Shown here piece after piece: positions 58,153 to 64,000 of a DNA stretch of 64,000 nt. Position 1 is the first letter of the stretch, and each line of letters opens with the position of its first letter. The DNA is from DATHZQ01 sp963823505 (GTDB taxonomy: Bacteria; Actinomycetota; Acidimicrobiia; Spongiisociales; UBA5794): NCBI GenBank assembly GCA_963823505.1, contig CAWGLY010000008.1:310001-374000 (forward strand). Direction: 5' to 3'. The translations under genes and the position numbers were made by a program. The notes under the pieces were generated by a model. It did not search any database. It was not told where the DNA came from and saw only the letters and a list, made by a program, of their open reading frames with translations.

Positions 58153-58584
58153 GTGAAGTCAACCGTCAGCAACCGAATCAACGCAGACCGTCGGGGAGTG
58201 CTGTCCTCGCTCTGGATCTTCGTCTTGTTCAACATGCTCTTTCGTGACATCCACGAGTTCGCGCGTCCAGGCGCTATCGAAGAGTTCATGGCGATGGAAG
58301 TTGCCGAAGGCCTCCTGCTCGCAGCCGGGATCGTGCTGAGCCTGTTCATTTCGATGATCGTGTTGAACCGAGTGTTGCCTTCGGGCGCAGCCCGCTGGGC
58401 CAACGTCACTGTTTCCGTCGTGGCCATCGCGTCTATGGTGGCCAATCCACCGGGCGACCTCGACGATATCTGGTTCTTCGTCGTCGAGATCCTCGCCCTG
58501 CTGGCGATCATCGGTCTTGCCTGGACCTGGCGGACGGACCCGGCTGAGCGCAGCCCTGATCCGGTGGTAGCGAGCGAGACCTAG
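58153..58584 (+). CDS. DUF6326-like four-helix membrane protein
   Basis: The 143-residue product has four helices: 'SSLWIFVLFNMLFRDIHEF', 'VAEGLLLAAGIVLSLFISMIVL', 'WANVTVSVVAIASMVANPPG' and 'DIWFFVVEILALLAIIGLAW'. The loop 'FRDIHEFARPGAIEEFM' after helix 1 is typical of DUF6326 proteins, which have no known activity. GTG 58153 follows AAAGAGGAG. AT-richer DNA lies just upstream (58085-58130), unlike the neighbourhood. Cargo of the element by position. Confidence 0.7.
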   Translation: MKSTVSNRINADRRGVLSSLWIFVLFNMLFRDIHEFARPGAIEEFMAMEVAEGLLLAAGIVLSLFISMIVLNRVLPSGAARWANVTVSVVAIASMVANPPGDLDDIWFFVVEILALLAIIGLAWTWRTDPAERSPDPVVASET

Positions 58585-59147
58585 CGCTCCCAGACCGGGG
58601 AGGGGAAGCCCCGGACGTCCTCAGCGACCAGATACACCGTTCGGCGCCGATCTCGAAGAGTCCCAAGCGTCCTTGGCTGTCGACGATGGCGATCCGGCAG
58701 TCCCGTGCCTCTCACCTCGCTGCAAGCGACGGACTGCCGGTTCGATGTCGCTCGGTATCACCAAATCTGGTCCCATATCGCACTTCTCGCCGAGTGTCCG
58801 GGATCGGCACGATTGTGCGCCCGTCCCAGCGCAGCAGCGAGTGCAGAGAGTGGCAGGGTGTGGCGGCCCCAAGATGCATGAGTGCGGTGTGGTGCCCGGG
58901 CGAGCGCACGACGGGTGAGGGCGCGGGTCGTCTCTCAGCCGTGTCCGTGTGATCAGGGGGTGACCGTCGGCGTCAACCACCCTCTCCGACCCCGACGGGG
59001 CCACCACGCAGCGTCCCAGACCCCCCACCCAGCGTCCAAGAAACCCGCCCCGGATTACCCCCATATCCTCACGTCCGCGCTCATTGCTCCGTGGCTACCT
59101 GGGAGTGCGCCGACGGTATGCGTGTCGCCGATTCGAAGGAGTGGGCG
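58585..59147. other. About 560 bp without a recognised gene
   Basis: Frames on both strands are open in places but none matches a family or has a start with a ribosome site. A minus-strand stretch around 58720-58910 has some protein-like composition and ends in a stop, possibly a decayed gene. Confidence 0.4.
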
Positions 59148-59185
59148 TTGACTGGACGGCTGATTGGCCGTACGATGGCCGTACG
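59148..59185 (+). promoter_or_regulatory. Promoter and operator-like repeats of the toxin-antitoxin unit
   Basis: TTGACT (59148-59153), 17 bases and TACGAT (59171-59176) form the promoter. TGGCCGTACG occurs twice in tandem (59165-59174 and 59176-59185), covering the -10 box, and each copy contains the palindrome CGTACG. This fits autorepression by the ribbon-helix-helix antitoxin. Confidence 0.72.
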
Positions 59186-59197
59186 CAAGGGAGCAGT

Positions 59198-59485
59198 ATG
59201 GCTACTGAGACAAAGCGAACACGGAGTGAGCGTCTCGAAGTGCGCACGACCCCTGAGGACCGTGCCCTGATCGACCGGGCCGTGGCGGTGTCGGGAACCG
59301 ATCTCACGGAGTTCGTCATCACCAATCTGACCACCGCGTCGCGGCGAGTGTTGGCCGATCGCACCGAGTTCAGCATGGGGGCAGAGGCTCAGCAGGCGTG
59401 GGAAGTAGTCAACCGGCGTCCTGCGCGCAGCCTCAGCGGGCTGCGTGAACTGATGGCTCGACCGTCGCCGTTCAGCGACGAGTGA
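59198..59485 (+). CDS. DUF1778-family (TacA-like) antitoxin
   Basis: The 95-residue protein has an N-terminal ribbon-helix-helix, 'SERLEVRTTPEDRALIDRAVAVSGTDLTEFV', typical of DUF1778/TacA antitoxins, and a C-terminal tail that in relatives wraps the toxin. AAGGGAG precedes the ATG. Its stop overlaps the GNAT toxin start by four bases (GTGA). It should bind the repeated operator upstream. Confidence 0.88.
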   Translation: MATETKRTRSERLEVRTTPEDRALIDRAVAVSGTDLTEFVITNLTTASRRVLADRTEFSMGAEAQQAWEVVNRRPARSLSGLRELMARPSPFSDE

Positions 59486-60000
59486 CGCCACCGTACCGGC
59501 CTCCGAGGATGATCGAGGCCGATGATGTCGTCGATGACTTCGAGTGCCGGTCCGCCGAGCAGACGGAGTGGCTGCGTCACCACGCCCGCCAGGCGCATAC
59601 CGTCGGCACCGCCAAGGTGCTCGTCGTCACGCCGGTGGGCAGCGACGTGGTGGTGGCCTACTACGCCTGGTCGATGGCCAGCATCTCCATCGAGGACGCT
59701 CCGACCCGAGTTCGCAAGGGCGCCGGCCGGTATCCACAGCCGGTGGCGTTGCTGGCTCGTCTCGGGGTGTCGATCGAGCACGAAGGCCGCGGGCTCGGCA
59801 CCGGCCTCCTCGCCGACGCCATCAGCCGGACGGCGCAACTCGGCACCGACATCGGATGCCGGGGCTTGCTGGTTCACGCCGAGACACGGCAAGCCCGCGA
59901 CTTCTACCTCCATCTCATCCCCGAGTTCGAGCCATCACCGACCGACGACCTCCATCTCGTCTTGCTCATGAAGGACATCTTCAGAACCCTCCGCGCCTGA
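59482..60000 (+). CDS. GNAT-family toxin (TacT-like acetyltransferase)
   Basis: The 172-residue acetyltransferase is paired with a DUF1778 antitoxin, the arrangement of TacAT/AtaRT toxins that acetylate aminoacyl-tRNA and stop translation. 'QPVALLARLGVSIEHEGRGLGTGLLADAI' holds the acetyl-CoA loop (RxxGxG) near residue 88, and 'LLVHAETRQARDFYLHL' the late Tyr used in catalysis. The target tRNA is unknown. It ends 184 bp before the second tRNA-Sec repeat, inside the element, where it could stabilise it. Confidence 0.88.
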   Translation: MTPPYRPPRMIEADDVVDDFECRSAEQTEWLRHHARQAHTVGTAKVLVVTPVGSDVVVAYYAWSMASISIEDAPTRVRKGAGRYPQPVALLARLGVSIEHEGRGLGTGLLADAISRTAQLGTDIGCRGLLVHAETRQARDFYLHLIPEFEPSPTDDLHLVLLMKDIFRTLRA

Positions 60001-60184
60001 CGACGCGGGCGTGAGCGGCGAGCCGTGTTCCGCATCTCGGGGCGCGCTGGGGGCGCGGGAGAACGAAAACCGATGCAAACCACCCGGAGATGACCAACGA
60101 CGATGAGCGGCCGTGGACCACTGTGCCATAAGGGTTTCCGGCAGATTCCCCAGCGAGGCGTCAGATTCCTCGAAACCCCCAGAA

Positions 60185-60359
60185 CGGTCTTCAAAACCGT
60201 TGAGGGTGCGAGAGCGCCCTGGCGGGTTCGATTCCCGTCCGCCTCCGCGAAGCCCTTGCTACGTAAGGGTTGTGGAGATATGCCCGTCGAGCGAAACGAC
60301 CGTCTTGGAGCCTTCGAGGCGCGCTCGGGGCGCGATAGGGGCGCGGGAGAATCACTCGA
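60185..60359 (+). repeat. 175-bp direct repeat, copy 2 (partial tRNA-Sec and integrase end)
   Basis: Identical to 53334-53508. The first 63 bases are the 3' part of tRNA-Sec from the anticodon stem on, without the acceptor 5' arm and D arm, so it is not a functional tRNA. It marks the far end of the element. Confidence 0.93.
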
Positions 60360-60970
60360 AGCCCGTTGGGAGAGCGTCGAGATCGTCTTCATAGAGGTGT
60401 CCATAGAGGTCGAGTGTCATCGCCGCAGAGGCGTGACCAGCTGCCGTAGCACCGCCTTGATGTTGGCCCTGGGACGAGATCCTCGAGGACGCCGCGGCTG
60501 CGCGCCGGTCGTGGATCCTGAGCTGCTCCAGACCCGCTGCCTCGACGGCCGGCACCCCACCTGCTGCCGAAACGGCGAGGACCGGAGCGGTCCACCCTCG
60601 GTGCGGGAAGACGAGCCAGTCCTCCGAGATTTCTCCGAGCCGGCGAGACGATCGGCGAGAAAGACGGCATCGTGACCAGACGCCGCTCGGGGGTCTTCGG
60701 TGCTCCCCAGGAGAGACCAGATCCGAGCTCGGTGGCCGACTCGGCGATCTCGATGCGGCGCCGCAGCAGGTGCACACGAGACCGTTTCAAGCGACCAGTT
60801 CGCCCCAACGCATCCCGACCCACGCCACCGTCTCGACGATGAGCCCTGCTCCCCGCTGGGCGCTCTCGGCCTCCACAGTGAGGGCGGCCAGATCGGCCCG
60901 GAGCGCCCAGAACAACGGGGATGCGCCACATCGCCCACATGTCCAACCACACCGAACGGCACGTATCGAG
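60360..60970 (-). pseudogene. Tyrosine integrase remnant 2
   Basis: On the minus strand, pieces of a second integrase appear in several frames: 'ETVAWVGMRWGELVALKRSR' (the first catalytic Arg region), 'LGSGLSWGAPKTPERR', a broken 'LRIHDRRAAAAS' where HDLRAT is usual, and 'GHASAAMTLDLYGHLYEDDL'. It ends in copy 2 of the repeat just as remnant 1 ends in copy 1. It therefore belonged to a second, related element inserted at the same tRNA. Nonfunctional. Confidence 0.78.
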
Positions 60971-60985
60971 TGGACTCGTAAGGGC

Positions 60986-61516
60986 TCAGACTCGGTCTTC
61001 GATGTGGTCGACAACGAACGCGGCGCGTTCTTGGACTGATGCCTTGGGGAGCTCGATGATCTGATATCCCAGGCGCTGATACGCCTCGACCACAAAGGCG
61101 TAGAAGGCTTCAGCTTGCGCGAATGTGGCACGGCGCATGTCGTCTGTCGTGTAGATCTCTTCCCAAGGAGGAGCGGCAAACACTGAGTTTTCGTACGGGT
61201 ACCGGGAAGCCGCATCCAACGCTGGACCGATGTCCAGGTCGTATGCCATGGCGTAGGCGATGCAGTCAGGTACACCCCGGTCGAAGACTGTCACTGCCGC
61301 GGGGGAGGCAGTGGTGTATTTCTCGATTGAGCGTGAGATCAGTTTCTCGACGAACAGCTCAGGTCGCTGGTCGAGCGTGGCTTCACCACTGGTCTCTCTA
61401 TGTTCGGCGATCAGTTCCCGCGCAGGCTCCGCCACGGTTTCGTATCGAGGGTTCAGAAGTGAGAGCACAGTGGTCTTCCCAACCCCCAGCCCTCCGGTGA
61501 TCACAAATCGTGCCAT
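60986..61516 (-). CDS. P-loop ATPase/kinase-like protein (AAA_28 type)
   Basis: The 176-residue protein has Walker A 'FVITGGLGVGKTTVLSLL' at residues 4-21, 'VAEPARELIAEH' and 'VTVFDRGVPDCIAYA', the order seen in AAA_28/NadR-like small kinases that act on nucleotides, lipids or RNA ends. No operon partner is present; the substrate is unknown. TAGCGT lies nine bases before the ATG and there is no ribosome site. It could be cargo of the second element or the first chromosomal gene beyond it. Confidence 0.78.
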   Translation of the reverse strand: MARFVITGGLGVGKTTVLSLLNPRYETVAEPARELIAEHRETSGEATLDQRPELFVEKLISRSIEKYTTASPAAVTVFDRGVPDCIAYAMAYDLDIGPALDAASRYPYENSVFAAPPWEEIYTTDDMRRATFAQAEAFYAFVVEAYQRLGYQIIELPKASVQERAAFVVDHIEDRV

Positions 61517-62001
61517 CGTCGTCTGACGCTAGACCGAAGAGCGGTCGGCGCACGCGGCAACGCACAGCAGTCACTGAGATTCAGCGGTACCCGATCACAG
61601 TTATTGGGCGAGAACGCGCACATCCGCTGACCGATCAGAACGGCACCGACGAGAGCGGTGCCGCAACCGGGCGCGGTGGCGTTCGACGGGTGACCGGGGC
61701 TGGTTCGAGTGGACGCAACGCAAGAATGGTGATGTTGTGGTTGCGCATCATGCCAGGTGGCGGCCATCTTGCGGGGGAGGGCAGCGATCAGGTTCGCGCC
61801 CGACATCGGTCGAGGCGATCCGCAAGCTGTCATGGCCGGGGTCACGGGCAACCACAAGCGCCGTGAAGACCGATCGGCACGCCAGCACTCCCGGAGCCGC
61901 AGCCGTTCTTGAATCGCCGCTTCAGACCGCACCCCGATCATCAAACACTGCGCCATACCGACCGTCATGCCCATACCAGCAAACCGGCCGTCGCGGACCC
62001 G
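61517..62001. other. 485 bp without a recognised gene
   Basis: A minus-strand frame is open across most of it (61501-61974), but its Cys/His/Arg-rich composition and lack of any recognisable motif argue against a real gene. It is probably decayed DNA between the element and the VapBC unit. Confidence 0.4.
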
Positions 62002-62412
62002 CTACGGCCGGAGTTCGAGGAAGCCCGCGGCTGCGAAGTCCTGGTCGAAGGCCAGTGCTTCTCTGAGGCGCCGGTCGCGCATCACCTGAAAGCTGGTGGC
62101 GTGCACAAACGAGTAGGCGCGTTCGTCGTGTTTCCGCAACCAGCCCCACGCCTTGTCCTCTTGCTCGGGTGTGACTGGGTGAACGGTGAGCTTGGCTCCC
62201 TCGGTGAGTGCCTCGATCCGATCGAGGAAGGCGAGAGCCGTGTCGTGACCGTCCTTGCGGCGGAGAAACGTCCACGTCTCGCCGACGATCAGGTTTGTTG
62301 TCAGTACCTGCTCGGTCGGTCCGAGATGATCCAGCAGGGCCAGCGCGTCCCTGTGGCGTCCATCAGCGGGCAGTGACCACGCAACCCACCAGCTCGTATC
62401 GGCGAACTTCAC
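62002..62412 (-). CDS. vapC: PIN-domain toxin, VapC-like, with one conserved Asp replaced
   Basis: The 136-residue protein has a PIN-domain layout: 'KFADTSWWVAWSLPADGRHR' with the first acidic residue Asp5, 'LTTNLIVGETWTFLRRKDGH' with the Glu, and 'ALAFDQDFAAAGF' at the end with the fourth Asp. The third position, normally Asp in 'SFVDATSF', is His104 here (CAC for GAC). VapC toxins are RNases needing these acidic residues for metal, so activity may be reduced. The GTG start overlaps the vapB stop. Length fits. Confidence 0.85.
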   Translation of the reverse strand: MKFADTSWWVAWSLPADGRHRDALALLDHLGPTEQVLTTNLIVGETWTFLRRKDGHDTALAFLDRIEALTEGAKLTVHPVTPEQEDKAWGWLRKHDERAYSFVHATSFQVMRDRRLREALAFDQDFAAAGFLELRP

Positions 62413-62639
62413 GAGTCGTAGACGACACGGTCGATCTCGCCCGGTTCAGATATGGCAACCTCTGATGCAAAGCCCGCCAGTCGACGCCACGGGTCGCCCG
62501 CCGTTTCCAGGTCGTGGTCGGGAAGGAGTGTCGTCAGCCCGCGGCGAATCAGCTCGGACTTGGAGATACCGAGCCGCTTCGCTTCGGCAGCGGCCTCAGC
62601 GTCGAGCTCGTCTGGGATCGTGATGGTGATCGCCTTCAT
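62409..62639 (-). CDS. vapB: Ribbon-helix-helix antitoxin, VapB-like
   Basis: The 76-residue protein starts 'MKAITITIPDELDAEAAAEA', a typical ribbon-helix-helix DNA-binding domain, with 'LGISKSELIRRGLTTLLP' completing it and a C-terminal tail for toxin binding. It overlaps vapC by four bases. There is no ribosome site; TAATGT lies about 12 bases before the ATG. It should neutralise VapC and repress the operon. Confidence 0.82.
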   Translation of the reverse strand: MKAITITIPDELDAEAAAEAKRLGISKSELIRRGLTTLLPDHDLETAGDPWRRLAGFASEVAISEPGEIDRVVYDS

Positions 62640-62773
62640 GCCACTACGATACATTACTGCCGTCACATCTACTACATAGTCATCTTGGCGTGCGTGTTCG
62701 ATGCTGATTGCGGCGGAGATCCAGCGCTCGTCGACGAGGAACGGGCGACCGTGGAGCTCATCCGGATGCGAGC

Positions 62774-63970
62774 TCATGCTCCACTAACGATCACCATTTC
62801 GTTGCCTTCGGGGTCGGCGATGCGCCAGCGATTCTTCGACTCGTCGATGAGGCGGCCACCGGCTGCGACGGTCGTGGCGAGGCGCGTCTGGGCAAGGTCC
62901 GAAGGCACTGCGAGCTCGAAGTGGATGCGGTTGCGCTGCTGGCGCCGCTCCGTCTCCAACGCGTCGAGCTCTTGGAACACCAGCACCGGGTTCAGCCGGC
63001 GCGGATCGTGGATGTCGTTGACGCCGGCTCGGCGGTCGTGGGTGTATCCGAGTGCGGCGAACCAGAACGCGCGGACCGTGTCGACGTCGGCGGCGTCGAG
63101 GAAGAGCTGAGTGAAGCGCGGCAGCCTCGGATCCGCAGTGGCCCCGAGTTGGCGGGCAGCGGTCTGGAGGTTTCCGGCGAGGTTGGTGAAGTCGAGTTCG
63201 AGGCCGTGGGCGTCGTCTTCCCACTGGTCCTTGCCGCTGTCGATGATCACGAGTCCGGGGCGCAGGTCGACCAGCAGCGGGAAGTCCGTGTCGTCGGCCA
63301 GCGCCGCTGCTGCGGCGGCCAGTTCACGCTGCTGGTTCGGCGAGGTGGTGCGGTAGCACACCATTGCGCTGAACACCGCCTGCCAGTCGGCTGTCCCGAG
63401 GCTGTCGCCGAGCGCGTCGCCCGGCACCAGGTCGACCTCGTTGCCGTCGGGGTCGGTGTGGCAGACGCCGTACGGTCCGGATGCGTCACCGAGGCTCGCT
63501 CGCTCGACCGCCGCGGCCGGCCGCACCACGTCGAGGTGGATGCGGTTTCGCAACGGTCGGAGCTCGGTCGACTGCCGGATCCGTATCGCGGGGTCGCGCC
63601 GCAACGGATCCGCCAAACCGCCGTCCTCCCCAGGCGCGTAATCGAGCACGCGCTGCCAGAACCCCCTCACCTCAGTCGGGTTAGCGGACTCGAACACGAC
63701 GCTCAACTGCTGCAACCCGGCAGGGTTGGCGGCCAGCCCGAGACCCCGCGCCGCAGCCGACACCGCCTCGGCGTGCTCGTCTGAGTCGAGGCGCACCCGC
63801 ATGCCTGTCGCACGCAAGTCGACCACGATCTCGGCCGACAGCTCCACGATTCGGCCGGCCAGTGCAGACCCCTCGATCAGCGACGGCGCGGCAAACCATG
63901 CCGTCGCAACACCATCAATCACCCGCCAATCCGTACCGATCTCTGCCATGCCCGGCACAGTAGTGACCAC
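62774..63970 (-). CDS. VOC-fold (glyoxalase-like) protein with an N-terminal pterin-dehydratase-like segment
   Basis: The 398-residue protein begins with about 90 residues ('WRVIDGVATAWFAAPSLIEG' to 'MRVRLDSDEHAEAVSAAARG') that resemble a 4a-carbinolamine dehydratase fold. Two VOC domains follow: 'LSVVFESANPTEVRGFWQRVL' with 'NRIHLDVVRP' and 'CHTDPDGNEVDLV', then 'DVDTVRAFWFAALGYTHDR' with 'NRIHFELAVP' and 'IADPEGNEMVIV'. The Glu/His metal-ligand positions partly match. Function unknown. GTG 63970 has AAGGAG upstream; ATG 63949 is possible. Confidence 0.78.
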   Translation of the reverse strand: MVTTVPGMAEIGTDWRVIDGVATAWFAAPSLIEGSALAGRIVELSAEIVVDLRATGMRVRLDSDEHAEAVSAAARGLGLAANPAGLQQLSVVFESANPTEVRGFWQRVLDYAPGEDGGLADPLRRDPAIRIRQSTELRPLRNRIHLDVVRPAAAVERASLGDASGPYGVCHTDPDGNEVDLVPGDALGDSLGTADWQAVFSAMVCYRTTSPNQQRELAAAAAALADDTDFPLLVDLRPGLVIIDSGKDQWEDDAHGLELDFTNLAGNLQTAARQLGATADPRLPRFTQLFLDAADVDTVRAFWFAALGYTHDRRAGVNDIHDPRRLNPVLVFQELDALETERRQQRNRIHFELAVPSDLAQTRLATTVAAGGRLIDESKNRWRIADPEGNEMVIVSGA

Positions 63971-64000
63971 TCCGAACGATCTCCTTCCGGCGAGTGGTGA

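Larger units (their letters stand above)
53397..60247. mobile_element. Decayed integrative element at tRNA-Sec
   Basis: The region between the two tRNA-Sec 3' copies holds an integrase remnant, a MobF relaxase remnant, an ECF sigma remnant, an IS21-family element, a DUF6326 gene and a toxin-antitoxin pair. Integration and mobilisation genes show it was once a mobilisable element; all of these are broken, so it is probably immobile now. The exact right border depends on which base of the repeat is the crossover point. Confidence 0.82.

Noticed and set aside
58621..59064. A 147-residue minus-strand gene in the island
   Set aside because: No recognisable family, no ribosome site, and composition typical of shadow frames.
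60185..60247. A second tRNA-Sec gene
   Set aside because: Only the part from the anticodon stem to the 3' end is present; the acceptor 5' strand and D arm are missing, as expected for an attachment-site copy.

Overview
The window is 64 kb of GC-rich DNA, densely coding on both strands, from an actinobacterium. Several features suggest the class Acidimicrobiia (Ilumatobacter/Microtrichales-like), which is an inference from family content and not a measured placement: two F420-type LLM oxidoreductases, a wax ester synthase/DGAT, actinobacterial-type Tad pilus genes, many GTG starts, a secreted subtilase ending in 'CNPP...FCPD' S-layer-homology-like repeats, and many promoters whose -10 box lies 6-9 bases before the start codon (leaderless mRNAs).

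Layout. 1-9.6 kb: DUF3179, DUF4389 and nitroreductase genes, an MMPL/RND-type membrane protein broken by a frameshift in an 18-bp tandem repeat, an LLM oxidoreductase, propionyl-CoA synthetase and a PPOX-fold protein. 9.7-16.4 kb: methionine biosynthesis, with metY under a SAM-I riboswitch plus terminator and metX followed by murI. 16.4-20.3 kb: a second LLM enzyme, a DUF5671 membrane protein and a macrodomain protein. 20.3-28.4 kb: two small excisionase-type HTH regulators and a tightly coupled Tad pilus operon (CpaB, CpaE-like, TadA, TadB, TadC, pilin, three TadE/G-like proteins). 28.6-36.9 kb: cell-envelope genes, heme A/O synthesis (ctaA-ctaB), the subtilase and a Gfo/Idh/MocA oxidoreductase. 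36.9-43.8 kb: a frameshifted WS/DGAT, DUF2505, an APH-like kinase, a lipoprotein with an internally duplicated domain and a DUF4333 lipoprotein. 44-53.2 kb: a Phe/Tyr-rich leader peptide and transcription attenuator in front of a chorismate mutase fused to a degenerate DAHP-synthase domain, then tag, gpsA, PhoH/PIN, HIT, MFS, hflX, CBS and ferredoxin genes.

53.3-61 kb is an accessory region. A complete selenocysteine tRNA gene is the apparent insertion site. A 175-bp perfect direct repeat, starting exactly at the anticodon stem, recurs 6,851 bp downstream and brackets a decayed integrative element: tyrosine-integrase, MobF-relaxase and ECF-sigma remnants, an intact IS21-family element, a DUF6326 protein and a DUF1778-GNAT toxin-antitoxin pair beside the second repeat. 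A second integrase remnant follows, suggesting tandem insertions. A P-loop ATPase, a VapBC pair whose toxin lacks one conserved Asp, and a VOC-fold protein close the window.

The strongest candidate for something new is at 44.0-45.3 kb. The chorismate mutase domain keeps most of its expected active-site residues, while the attached DAHP-synthase domain has lost all four expected metal ligands and key substrate-binding residues. The gene sits behind what looks like a complete Phe/Tyr attenuator. Several single-base frameshifts outside the island could be real decay or consensus errors, so the affected genes are described cautiously.
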